Translations under genes and position numbers: made by a program
Source of the DNA: Novosphingobium profundi
Lineage (GTDB): Bacteria; Pseudomonadota; Alphaproteobacteria; Sphingomonadales; Sphingomonadaceae
NCBI RefSeq assembly: GCF_018491765.1
Contig: NZ_JABWCU010000002.1
Coordinates: 62,001 to 126,000, forward strand
Length of the DNA: 64,000 nucleotides
Reading direction: 5' to 3'
Shown here: positions 10,971 through 19,021 of the stretch, one piece after another
How positions within the stretch are numbered: position 1 is the stretch's first letter
How the letters are laid out: every line of letters starts with the position of its first letter
Notes under the pieces: model-generated
What the model was told of the DNA's origin: nothing
Databases searched by the model: none
Seen by the model: only the letters and a program-made list of their open reading frames with translations

Positions 10971-11312
10971 CTATCCCGCGCTTTGCGGACGCCAGGAATA
11001 CTGCGGGTTACGCCAGTCGATCCCTTCCAGCAGGCAGGATAATTGCGCGTTGGTCAGCGAGACGATCCCGTCCTTCGCCGAGGGCCACACGAAGCGTCCC
11101 TTCTCGAGCCGCTTGGAATAGAGCGACATCCCGATCCCGTCGTGCCAGATGATCTTGATCAGCGATCCCGTCCGTCCGCGAAACACGAACAGGTCGCCCC
11201 CGTGCGGGTCGCGCTTCAGGCCCTGCTGGACCTGCAAGGCCAGCCCTTGCATCCCTTTGCGCATGTCCGTGTGCCCCATGGCGATCCACACCCGCGCGCC
11301 CGCTGGGATCAC
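10971..11312 (-). CDS. tnpB: IS66-family accessory protein TnpB
   Basis: Needed together with TnpA and TnpC for IS66 transposition. It is an intact 113-residue protein of the IS66 Orf2 family, with the signature VWIAMGHTDMRKGMQGLA near the N-terminus, then GGDLFVFRGRTGSLIKI and a C-terminal WRNPQYSWRP. Its ATG overlaps the tnpA stop (ATGA at 11309-11312), the usual coupled arrangement of this family. No damage is visible. Confidence 0.95.
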   Translation of the reverse strand: MIPAGARVWIAMGHTDMRKGMQGLALQVQQGLKRDPHGGDLFVFRGRTGSLIKIIWHDGIGMSLYSKRLEKGRFVWPSAKDGIVSLTNAQLSCLLEGIDWRNPQYSWRPQSAG

Positions 11313-11677
11313 CGCAGCGCCTTCAAGGTCGCGGTGACCAGTGCAGCGGGAGCTTCGGCCGAAATGCGAACGCGCCGACCTTCGCCCAGTTCGACGGTGA
11401 TCACGCCGCAGCGATCACAGCCGTCCGCCTTCTCGTCCTTGGCGAGGACCGCCTGGGCAAAGGTTGCCTCCACCATCGGAAGGGATGCCCCTTCGGCCTG
11501 TTCGCGTCGCAGATTGCGCCGCCAGGTGTAGATCAGGCTGGTCGATACGTCCCGCCGCCGGGCTACGTCCGCGACACATGCGCCCGGCGCGAACGCCTCG
11601 GCCAGGATCTGGAACCGCTCCTCGTCCCGCCACCGACGCCGCCGCTCCGGCCCCGTCATCACCGTGATCTGCCCCAT
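11309..11677 (-). CDS. tnpA: IS66-family protein TnpA (helix-turn-helix)
   Basis: First gene of the IS66 element, 122 residues. The N-terminal half is an HTH_8-like DNA-binding domain of the InsE/IS3-OrfA type (RRRWRDEERFQILAEAF, then DVARRRDVSTSLIYTWRR). The C-terminal half (VRISAEAPAALVTATLKAL) is typical of IS66 Orf1. It is intact and overlaps tnpB by four bases. It probably shapes the transpososome or regulates the element. Confidence 0.93.
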   Translation of the reverse strand: MGQITVMTGPERRRRWRDEERFQILAEAFAPGACVADVARRRDVSTSLIYTWRRNLRREQAEGASLPMVEATFAQAVLAKDEKADGCDRCGVITVELGEGRRVRISAEAPAALVTATLKALR

Positions 11678-11712
11678 GCTGCGCTCCTAAGCTCGCTCAT
11701 ACGAGCGCTCTT

Positions 11713-11732
11713 AAGACCGGTCGTTCACTCAC
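11713..11732 (-). repeat. Putative IS66 terminal inverted repeat, right
   Basis: Read on the minus strand it begins GTGAGTGAACGACCGG and agrees with the left end at 13 of 20 positions. It lies 36 bases upstream of the tnpA start, as expected for an IS66 end. No matching 8-base target duplication flanks the pair. Confidence 0.45.
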
Positions 11733-11844
11733 CGGACAAGGCGGGGCTCACCGGATGAATACGAAACGTCGCCGGATTGGGAATCCCTTTTGTCCAGGCG
11801 ATCCAAGGCCAGACCGGCCTCGCGGCTGCGCACGACTGGCGCAT

Positions 11845-12927
11845 TCAATCGGTCGGGAGGAGGTGTGAGACGGTTTCCCACAAGCGGTCGCCGGCGCGGT
11901 CCCATGTGAAGTGCGCGGCTCGTTGTTGTCCGCGCGCGATCAGCGCATCGGCAAGCTCGCGATTGTCGAGGATTGCCAGTGTTGCGTCGCGATAGGCGCG
12001 CGAATCCTGCGGAGCGACGAGCAGCGCGCCTTGACCGCAGATCTCCGGCATGGCTCCGGCTGCGGCTGCGACGACAGGGGTGCGGCATTGCATGGCCTCG
12101 ACCGGAGGAAGGCCGAAGCCCTCGGTCAATGACGGAAACAGGAAGACGCTGGCACCGAGGTACAGTGCTCGCAGTTCCGCATCGGAGACGAAGCCGGTGA
12201 ACACGGCACTGGCCGGTGGTTCCCAACCTTTGTTGCGGTAGGCCTGTGCCGGCGGGCCGCCCGCGATGACGAGGCGCTGGCCACCCGGGAGCGGGTCGCG
12301 CAAAGCGTCGAACACCGTGCGCATATTTTTGTATTCCTTGGTCGATCCAAGAACCAAGACATAGCTTTCGTCTGCGAGTCCGAACCGCCTCAAGAGCGAT
12401 GAATCTGGAGAGTGGCGCAGGAGGTGGTCGGTTCCGTTGTGAACCACCTCGATCTTGTCGGGGTGGCCGATTCCAAACCGAATCAGGCTTTGCCGGGCGA
12501 ATTCGGACACGGTGAGGATCCTGCGCGCACGTCGCCCGATCCAGGGCAGGAGCCTGCGATAGGCCTGCGCCTGGCTTCCGGAATAATCGCGGGGAAACAG
12601 GAAGGTCTGTGCATCGTGGATCATGACCAGACTGTTGCCGTGAAGCAGCGGCGCGAGATTGCAGAAATTGAGAAGAAGTCGGCCTTGCGCCACACGGGGC
12701 AAGGTGAGCATTTCCCATCCTTGCCCGCGGCCGAACCGTCCCTTGACGACCCGCGTACGTGCGCTGGCGAATGTCGATCCAGGGGGCGCGGGGCGCGGGC
12801 TTATGATCTGGGGATGGGTGCCCTTGTCGGCCTTGCCGATCAATTGTGCCGTGAATTCGGCTGCGGTGCGATGAACGCCGTTGAGCCCGGCGCCAAGAAA
12901 CTTGCCGTTGATCAGTACTTCATGCAT
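11845..12927 (-). CDS. Glycosyltransferase, GT4 family
   Basis: Transfers a sugar, probably from a nucleotide-sugar donor, onto a growing glycan at the cytoplasmic membrane face. The protein has 360 residues in a GT-B fold. The N-terminal acceptor half includes MIHDAQTFLFPRDYS and ILTVSEFARQSL. The C-terminal donor half has the E-x7-E motif, Glu269 and Glu277 in EGFGLPPVEAMQ. ATG 12927 (MHEVLINGKF) is preferred over an earlier frame start at 12954. It overlaps the preceding sulfotransferase gene by 8 bases and is last of a three-gene minus-strand unit (flippase, sulfotransferase, this gene). Confidence 0.88.
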   Translation of the reverse strand: MHEVLINGKFLGAGLNGVHRTAAEFTAQLIGKADKGTHPQIISPRPAPPGSTFASARTRVVKGRFGRGQGWEMLTLPRVAQGRLLLNFCNLAPLLHGNSLVMIHDAQTFLFPRDYSGSQAQAYRRLLPWIGRRARRILTVSEFARQSLIRFGIGHPDKIEVVHNGTDHLLRHSPDSSLLRRFGLADESYVLVLGSTKEYKNMRTVFDALRDPLPGGQRLVIAGGPPAQAYRNKGWEPPASAVFTGFVSDAELRALYLGASVFLFPSLTEGFGLPPVEAMQCRTPVVAAAAGAMPEICGQGALLVAPQDSRAYRDATLAILDNRELADALIARGQQRAAHFTWDRAGDRLWETVSHLLPTD

Positions 12928-13795
12928 CGCGACGCTTCCGAACCGGCTGCGCATCAGGCCGCTTACCTAAGGCTTCGCACGCTTCATCGTAGAGCGCCGC
13001 GTCATCTGCGTAAAATTCTGAAATGAAGTCCTCGGTACTCGCATCGAAACGGATATCGCCATAGCGATCCGAAGCCGTCGCGAAGGCCGGGCTCTTCATC
13101 CAGAGTGGGTAGAGGCCGTTGCGAACCTTGCGCGGCAGGAGGGTGCGAGCAAGGTGGCGCACGGCGGGCTGTGCCGTGCGGCTCCACGCCTTGGGTTCGC
13201 GGCGGGCATGGTCGTGGGGAATGTCCAGTGCAAGGCCGGTTTCGGCCTCGATCCAGCCTGCCAAAGCGTCTGTCCGGTCGATGGGAAAGATCGCGCTGAC
13301 GACGCGCGCGCCGTCGACTTGCGAGTAATCGACCTGCCTGGCGAAATGAATGTAGTGGATGTCGCTGAACACCTTGCGCTGCGAAAGCCAATGGCAGATC
13401 GTGCGCGCTTCGGCGGTCACTCGCGGGTCGTCACTTCGCACGGCCGTCATGCCTTTGAATTCGCGCAAATGCTGCAGCAAGGCGGACAAGAAGCGGTCCC
13501 GGGGTGGGCGAACGAGCATGAAACTGCGCGCCCTCGAGAGTTGTGCGAAGCTGCGAGGAAGATGACGGGCAAGAAGCGGGAGCGGCAAATGTTCGGGCTT
13601 GACCAGGCCGAGACCCGCTATGGGGGTTCCTGTGCTCTCGAACCGGGCGCGGGCATCGGCCGCATTGATCCCTAGATCCTCGGACAAGGCCGCGAACGAT
13701 GCCGGTAGGGCGCCATCGAGCGCACGCCTAACGCTCTGTCCGGCGTTCTTGGGGACATGAATGAAGGCAAGGTTGGCGGCTGGATAATAGAGCAT
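12920..13795 (-). CDS. Sulfotransferase family protein (Sulfotransfer_2 type)
   Basis: A 291-residue protein. The N-terminal AFIHVPKNAGQS (residues 10-21) is the 5'-phosphosulfate-binding loop of the carbohydrate sulfotransferase family PF03567. SFMLVRPPRDRFLSALLQHL (about 91-110) fits the 3'-phosphate-binding strand and helix. It probably transfers sulfate from PAPS to a sugar hydroxyl of the polysaccharide made by this locus. The start is ATG 13795 (MLYYPAANLAFI); the open frame upstream has no family similarity. It lies between the flippase and the GT4 gene and overlaps the latter. The acceptor is unknown. Confidence 0.82.
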   Translation of the reverse strand: MLYYPAANLAFIHVPKNAGQSVRRALDGALPASFAALSEDLGINAADARARFESTGTPIAGLGLVKPEHLPLPLLARHLPRSFAQLSRARSFMLVRPPRDRFLSALLQHLREFKGMTAVRSDDPRVTAEARTICHWLSQRKVFSDIHYIHFARQVDYSQVDGARVVSAIFPIDRTDALAGWIEAETGLALDIPHDHARREPKAWSRTAQPAVRHLARTLLPRKVRNGLYPLWMKSPAFATASDRYGDIRFDASTEDFISEFYADDAALYDEACEALGKRPDAQPVRKRRDA

Positions 13796-13833
13796 CGTGC
13801 AACTCCGTTTTGGAAATCGACGAAAAGGGGAGG

Positions 13834-15312
13834 TCAGCCGGAGAAGACCGAGAGATTGAAGACCCTGAGGCGAATGGCCAGAGCGAGTACGGGCACCGCG
13901 AGCCCGCAGGCAACGAGCACCTGCAGGACGAAACCCTGCAGGTGGGCGATTGCGAGAAGCGAGGGAATTTGGGCGCAGGCGAAACCCAGAGCCAGCCCGA
14001 AACCTGTCGCGAGCAGCACGGCAAGAGCGACATTGCGCAGGCAACCTTCCATGGCAATCCCGCCATGGCGGTTCAGAAGGTAGAATGCGAATGCGGTCGA
14101 TGCCAGCATTACCATGACCTGCCCCCAGGCAAGTGCGACCAAGCCCAGTGGCGATGTTGCGAAGATGGCGCAAACCGCGACGATGCTCGTCACCAGATTG
14201 AAGAGCATGACCCAGCTCGTTCGACCCAGCGCGGCGAAAGCGGGTTCGAGCAGCAGTTTCCCCGAACCCGCGAGTGCCCTCAGTGCCATCGCATACGTGA
14301 CCACCAACGCAGCGGTGTAACTCGGCTGGAAGAAGAGATGGATGGCATCGTCGGCCAGGACGGTGATGGTCGCTGCCAGCATGCCGGCAAGCAGTGCAAT
14401 CGTGCCCGAGAGGCGGGCGAGAGTGCAGGAAATGTCGGTTCCTTTGCGTGCAGCCTCGCCCAATTGCGCCGCCGCGAAGTTGGACATCGGTTGCATGGCC
14501 GCGTCCGTCACGCCCGTGGCCAGACGATTGCCGAAGCGATACAGGCCCACTTCGGCTGGCGAATGCAGCACACCGAGCAAGAGATCGGCCGCGTACTGCG
14601 ACAGGAAGCCCAGGAAACGCGAGCCATAGAGGCTGGCGGAAAAGCGTGTCGCCGTACGGGCAAGGTCCGGAGAAAAGCGCAAGCTTGGAAAATCACGTCC
14701 GAAGGAAGCATAAAGCAGGGCTCCTGCCAGCACCCGGATGCCGCGAAATGCCACCAGTGCGTAAAGCGAGTGCCATGCGCAGAGCAGGATTGTGCCCCCG
14801 ATCAGCGCCATGATGTTTTGCGCGAACATGATCTGGAAGTTGAGCATGGTCTCTCCGCGCCGCAGCAGCGCAGCCGAAGACCAGGCGCCGAGGCTGGCCA
14901 ATGGCTGCAGAGCGGCCAGGAGAAAGAGCACCGGCCCCAGATGAGGGGCATCGAACAGCCATTGAAGCGGCCATGCCCCTGCCGCGAGCACAAGCGAAGC
15001 AAAGCTCACGAGGCCGGCGATGAGCCAGAAGCAGGTAGAGAGCACCAGTGCATCGTCCTGCCGGGAGGTCAGGATGAACTGGTAGAAGCCGGTGTAGGTC
15101 AATGTTTGGACCAAAACAATGAACACGATCCCGAGACTATATATTCCGTAGTCCTGCGGGGGCAGAAAGCGGGCCGCAAGCAAGGTTATCACCAAGGTCG
15201 AAAGCTGCTGGAGCGAGCGAGCGAGGAAGGCAAAGGCGGCCCGACCGCTGAGACGGGTCGCTGAAAGCAGCGCCTGCCAGCGGTTCGGGATTGCGTTGTT
15301 CATGTGCCCCAT
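13834..15312 (-). CDS. Polysaccharide flippase, Wzx/MATE-like
   Basis: An integral membrane protein of about 492 residues with around 12-14 predicted helices. The N-terminal LLAARFLPPQDYGIYSLGIV is typical of the polysaccharide biosynthesis/oligosaccharide flippase families. It should flip undecaprenyl-linked repeat units to the periplasm, where the polymerase encoded at 21467 would act. Two close starts exist, ATG 15312 (MGHMNN) and ATG 15303 (MNNAIPNRW); the second is equally plausible. It is first in a minus-strand unit with a sulfotransferase and GT4, and diverges from another sulfotransferase-like gene. Confidence 0.9.
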   Translation of the reverse strand: MGHMNNAIPNRWQALLSATRLSGRAAFAFLARSLQQLSTLVITLLAARFLPPQDYGIYSLGIVFIVLVQTLTYTGFYQFILTSRQDDALVLSTCFWLIAGLVSFASLVLAAGAWPLQWLFDAPHLGPVLFLLAALQPLASLGAWSSAALLRRGETMLNFQIMFAQNIMALIGGTILLCAWHSLYALVAFRGIRVLAGALLYASFGRDFPSLRFSPDLARTATRFSASLYGSRFLGFLSQYAADLLLGVLHSPAEVGLYRFGNRLATGVTDAAMQPMSNFAAAQLGEAARKGTDISCTLARLSGTIALLAGMLAATITVLADDAIHLFFQPSYTAALVVTYAMALRALAGSGKLLLEPAFAALGRTSWVMLFNLVTSIVAVCAIFATSPLGLVALAWGQVMVMLASTAFAFYLLNRHGGIAMEGCLRNVALAVLLATGFGLALGFACAQIPSLLAIAHLQGFVLQVLVACGLAVPVLALAIRLRVFNLSVFSG

Positions 15313-15635
15313 AATTCGCCCATTCACTCCGTTTCCTTCGGTTCGAGGTTGCTGCCCGATGGTGACGTCCTGACGCGTTCTAGATGCGTACGGTGGAACC
15401 GGAAAATCCAAGTAGCACCAACTTGGAGCCAATCCCGGAGGCGGAATAGGAGGTCGATCTGCAATAGTCGCGAGGCTTCCGGACGATCCCGGTCCGGACG
15501 AATTTGGGGGGCTCTAGGTATGGACATGTGGCAGATCGCATCGCGCGGAAGGGTTTGGTCTGGCGTACGAGGCGAGCGCTTTCGGGAGGCGCTAGCCCGC
15601 TTTCCCGGCGCAGGTTCTTCCATGGAGCTCGCACA
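15313..15635. other. Divergent intergenic region
   Basis: 323 bases between the divergently transcribed flippase and sulfotransferase-like genes. It must hold promoters for both directions. It is somewhat less GC-rich than the genes around it, but no clear operator, terminator or small gene was recognised. A long open frame from 15504 runs into the next gene but lacks family similarity before 15636. Confidence 0.4.
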
Positions 15636-16457
15636 ATGAGGGGGGGGCTGCGGGAAAAGGGCAAGCGAGGTCTGGGATGGGTTGCCGGGTGGACCTTGCC
15701 GTCCTGTCGTTACGCGCGGTGCATTTTCGTTCTCGCGCATATGCGCTGCGGGTCGACCGCGCTATCGAACATTCTGTGCTCGAGACCGGACTTCTCCGGA
15801 TACGGTGAAACACACGTGTTCCATGACGGACTCGATGCGCCGGGACGTCTGGCCGTCAATTGCATCCGTCGCGGAAGCTGGAAGCGAAACGCGCCCTGGC
15901 AATTCGACAAGATCCTGCATTCACGGTTGGATCGTCACGCGCCCGATGAATTCTTCGCGGCCCGCGCAATTTTCGTCGCCCGCGAACCGGTTGCGACGAT
16001 CCGCTCGATTGTGACGTTGTATCGGACATTGGGGCGGCCGGAGTACCGCGATCATGCGGATGCTGCGCGGTACTATATCGAACGGCTCGATGCGCTGGCG
16101 GGCATGTGGCACCGATTTGCTCCGGAACGCCGCGTTGGTATCACCCATCGGTCGCTGATGGCAGAACCGGACGCCATTTTGGCGGCGACCTCTGGCGCGA
16201 TCGGGATCGAACCCCCTTTAAAGAATGCCTATCGCAGTCACGCGGCCTCGCGGCGGGGAGGGGGAGGTGATCCCTTGGTCAGTGGTTCCTATTCGCGAAT
16301 CGAAGCGGCTCTGCCGGTCGCGTCCGGTACGCGAGAGTTCCTGGATGTGCCGGACACTTTGCTGGACTTGGCGGTGGAACGCTATGCGAAGCTGGAAGCT
16401 CTCTTCCGATCCGAGCAAACCGTGAGCGCGCGAAACAAGTGGCTCGAAAGTGTCTGA
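15636..16457 (+). CDS. Sulfotransferase-like protein
   Basis: A 273-residue protein. FVLAHMRCGSTALSNIL (31-47) resembles the PAPS 5'-phosphosulfate loop, and AIFVAREPVATIRSIVTLYR (111-130) the 3'-phosphate-binding region of P-loop sulfotransferases. It differs clearly from the other two sulfotransferases of the locus. The acceptor is unknown; a sugar of the local polysaccharide is the likeliest guess. ATG 15636 is chosen for the GGAG about 8 bases upstream. The C-terminal third (DPLVSGSYSRIEAALPVAS) has no motif I recognise. Confidence 0.68.
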   Translation: MRGGLREKGKRGLGWVAGWTLPSCRYARCIFVLAHMRCGSTALSNILCSRPDFSGYGETHVFHDGLDAPGRLAVNCIRRGSWKRNAPWQFDKILHSRLDRHAPDEFFAARAIFVAREPVATIRSIVTLYRTLGRPEYRDHADAARYYIERLDALAGMWHRFAPERRVGITHRSLMAEPDAILAATSGAIGIEPPLKNAYRSHAASRRGGGGDPLVSGSYSRIEAALPVASGTREFLDVPDTLLDLAVERYAKLEALFRSEQTVSARNKWLESV

Positions 16458-16688
16458 GGCAGGCCACGTGCGGCAGACAGAGCTGTGCTTCGGCCGGGGC
16501 TGCTCGGCAATCGGGGATCAGGAGAGCGAAATTCGGTCCGATTGCGAATTGGAATATTTGCCTCTTCTTTATTCAATAAATCTGATCCGATCTGAACTCT
16601 AATGGGATTGGTCGATTTGGGCGGATGTGGGACCTGTAGTTGAACTTCAAGAAGTCATGCTGCCCGAGTTGCTCGAGGATGTATTTCT
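16458..16688 (+). promoter_or_regulatory. AT-rich leader upstream of the priming sugar transferase
   Basis: 231 bases with a marked AT-rich stretch at about 16540-16620, unlike the flanking coding DNA. It probably carries the promoter of the sugar transferase gene. No specific box was identified. Confidence 0.35.
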
Positions 16689-17429
16689 ATGCAGGATACT
16701 AATTTTGAAGTGAAACCTGATTGGGTTGAGGCTGTGAGCAGCTTCGGTCCGGGCACACCATCCCAGGAAGTCGGATTGTCCGTCCGTTCGCCGCTCGGGG
16801 CTCCCGGCCGCACCGTCTTGCAATTGGGCGTCTGGCGACTGTTCGACATCGCGATGGCGAGCGCTATCCTACTGTTCATCTTGCCATTCTTTCTAGTCCT
16901 TGCACTTTTCCTTTACGTGAGTGACCATGGACCGCTGTTCTATGGGCATAAACGGGTCGGATATAGAGGTCGATTCTTCAGATGCCTCAAATTCCGTACG
17001 ATGCACGTAAATGGGGATGCCATTCTCAAACACCATCTGGCGACAAATATTGACGCGCGGCGCGAGTGGGACGAAACGCGAAAATTGCGAAATGATCCCC
17101 GGATTACTACCGTGGGCGCCATTCTGCGAAAATTCAGCCTCGACGAACTTCCCCAGCTGTTCAACGTGATTGCGGGCGACATGAGCATCGTCGGGCCCAG
17201 GCCCGTTGTTCTCAGCGAGGTCGAGCGCTACGGACATTGTTTCGAATATTACTGCAAGGTCCGGCCAGGGCTGACGGGTATTTGGCAGACCAGCGGACGA
17301 AGCGATGTCTCCTTCCGCGCCCGGGTTGAAATGGATCTTGACTATGTCCTTCAAAAAGGGATCGTTTTCGATCTCTGGCTGATGGCCAAGACGGTTCCTG
17401 TCCTTGCCTTTGCCAGGGGGGCTTATTGA
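16689..17429 (+). CDS. Polyprenyl-phosphate sugar-1-phosphate transferase (ExoY/WcaJ C-terminal type)
   Basis: Likely starts each repeat unit by moving a hexose-1-phosphate from a UDP-sugar to undecaprenyl phosphate. The protein has 246 residues, the short form without the N-terminal four-helix and CoA-binding domains of WcaJ. One hydrophobic re-entrant helix (about 49-77) is followed by the family motifs KFRTM (101-105), LDELPQLFNVIAGDMSIVGPRP (151-172, with the catalytic Asp-Glu pair) and RPGLTGIWQ (192-200). It is a member of PF02397. It is transcribed away from the EEP gene, with a separate leader of its own. Confidence 0.93.
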   Translation: MQDTNFEVKPDWVEAVSSFGPGTPSQEVGLSVRSPLGAPGRTVLQLGVWRLFDIAMASAILLFILPFFLVLALFLYVSDHGPLFYGHKRVGYRGRFFRCLKFRTMHVNGDAILKHHLATNIDARREWDETRKLRNDPRITTVGAILRKFSLDELPQLFNVIAGDMSIVGPRPVVLSEVERYGHCFEYYCKVRPGLTGIWQTSGRSDVSFRARVEMDLDYVLQKGIVFDLWLMAKTVPVLAFARGAY

Positions 17430-17991
17430 ACGCATTGGTGCCCATGTCGGGTGCGCGTCAACTGTTCATTGCACGATGTGCGGCGAATTTTGGCAGATTT
17501 TCGACTGACAAGCCTTCGAATGCGTGACGTCCCAGCTGGGCGAGAACGTCCTGTCGGGAAGCGGAACCGACCTGTATGCGATGGCGGGTTCAGGGGGGCT
17601 AGGTGCACGCAAGCGTGTGCGTTGCCCGGAAGATTGTCGGCTTTGGGTCAGTGTCCAGTCGAGGGCCTTGAAACCGCCGTTGTGCAACGGACTGGCCGTC
17701 GATGAAGTGCGAGACCATTCGAAGGCCATCATCCGTTTGGGCTGCCCTCAGGTGCACCGGGATCAAGCCGTCGTGGGGCTGGCTTTCGAGCTGCTTCGAA
17801 TGTGAAACGAAGTCGGCCTTTGAGTGTCCCATTTGCAGTGAGAGGCATCGGCCCGGACGACGTTATGCACGACGATGATCGAGGCTGGGATGTCGGTGGC
17901 CGGCAAGACAGCTTCGATCGCACAGGCGGGAAGCCGCCCGAGAAAGCGCGCTCGCCGAAGATGGGAATTTTCTGGCGTGCCGAGCCGAGCG
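17430..17991. other. Gene-free stretch, possibly decayed coding DNA
   Basis: 562 bases between the sugar transferase (+) and the EEP protein gene (- strand, ending here). Several overlapping short frames of 60-140 codons exist on both strands, but none has a recognisable domain, signal peptide or good ribosome binding site. The codon-like GC pattern and many competing frames suggest an eroded gene rather than a regulatory region. Nothing can be named. Confidence 0.35.
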
Positions 17992-19017
17992 CTACTGGGT
18001 GCGGCACAAAGTGGCGGAAAATCCGCGATGATCCGAACCAACCCAAGGTGAAACGTGCAGGGTGCGAACGGACCAGTTTCGGCCGACAAGGATTTGATCG
18101 ATTTGCCAGAGTCCACCTTGGAGGGGGCCAGTCGAGGAAGCTGGCCAGGTCGGGCGCCCCGCTAACGTTACGCGCAACTCGTTACGCGCAGCGAAATCTG
18201 TCAGCAGGGGCATACGAGGCGTGAGATTGAAGTCGCCAATCACGATCGTGTTCGCATCCGCGCCGAGACGCGCTTCGAATTCATGCAGTTCGCGGCTTTG
18301 TGCAGCCGGGGTCGTAGGGCGAGACAGGTGGAGGGCAACCAAGTGCCAGACATTCGAGTTGGATTGCTGGCGAAATTTCATGGCTGCGCCGGAAAGCGTC
18401 TTACGATTTTCCGCATCGCCTCGAGCCAGAGCTACGCCGCTGACGGGAGCATCCCGGGCGAACACTTCCGTCGAGCAATAGGACCGTTCCTGGCAATTCT
18501 GGCGATATGGATAGTTGCGTGCCAAACGGGCTTCGAATGCACGCGCAGAGGGAGGCAATTCGGCCACTCCGAATATGTCGGGTTGTTCGCGCGCGATCCA
18601 TTCTTCGATGAGATCGGTTCGTCTGGCGCCTTGCGTATTGAGCCAGGCGATCTTGATATCGGACTGACCGACAAGGCACTGTGCGCCGTTTGGGTACTTG
18701 CCAGGCAAGGGCACGCCCTGAATCAGGCCTAGAAGTCCCGCCGAGAGCGCGAAAAGCCGTACGATTGCCATTCGAGCCGTAAGCGTTAGCGAGATCGCGC
18801 TTGCGGCGCCGAGGAATGCTGCCGGGGCTTGGATGAGCGCGGCAAGCCCGGTGAGCGAGGGTGAGGGAGCACTCACAAGGGGCAGAAGGACGACTGACAC
18901 GGACATCATCAGCACGCAGGCCAGGAAACCAACAGTCCGCCGCCGACACCGGGAACCGTATCCGGCGTGCTCGCGGCAAGGTGAGGATCGTCTTTGCCGG
19001 CCTGAGGGATCGTTCAT
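17992..19017 (-). CDS. Membrane-anchored endonuclease/exonuclease/phosphatase-family protein (VanJ-like layout)
   Basis: A 341-residue protein. The N-terminal third has three hydrophobic helices (about 29-50, 54-78 and 84-104). The rest is an EEP domain with IKIAWLNTQ (121-129), the metal-binding Glu153 in FGVAELPPS, VIGDFNLTP and the C-terminal VGSDHRGFSA. These are the metal and catalytic positions of the DNase-I/sphingomyelinase/phosphatase fold. The membrane-plus-EEP layout recalls VanJ, a polyprenyl-pyrophosphate phosphatase. In a glycan locus a role in recycling the lipid carrier is a reasonable inference. ATG 19017 lies 4 bases after the GT2 stop; an earlier TTG (19035) would overlap. 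Confidence 0.78.
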   Translation of the reverse strand: MNDPSGRQRRSSPCREHAGYGSRCRRRTVGFLACVLMMSVSVVLLPLVSAPSPSLTGLAALIQAPAAFLGAASAISLTLTARMAIVRLFALSAGLLGLIQGVPLPGKYPNGAQCLVGQSDIKIAWLNTQGARRTDLIEEWIAREQPDIFGVAELPPSARAFEARLARNYPYRQNCQERSYCSTEVFARDAPVSGVALARGDAENRKTLSGAAMKFRQQSNSNVWHLVALHLSRPTTPAAQSRELHEFEARLGADANTIVIGDFNLTPRMPLLTDFAARNELRVTLAGRPTWPASSTGPLQGGLWQIDQILVGRNWSVRTLHVSPWVGSDHRGFSATLCRTQ

Positions 19018-19021
19018 CGTT

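Larger units (their letters stand above)
9255..11732 (-). mobile_element. IS66-family insertion sequence (inactivated)
   Basis: An element of about 2.5 kb with the standard IS66 gene order tnpA-tnpB-tnpC on the minus strand. The proposed ends are two imperfect inverted repeats beginning GTGAG, matching at 13 of 20 positions. The 8-base flanks (9247-9254 and 11733-11740) do not match, so no target duplication is seen. TnpA and TnpB are intact and TnpC is frameshifted, so transposition would need help in trans. It separates the glycogen operon and its scar from the exopolysaccharide locus. Confidence 0.85.
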
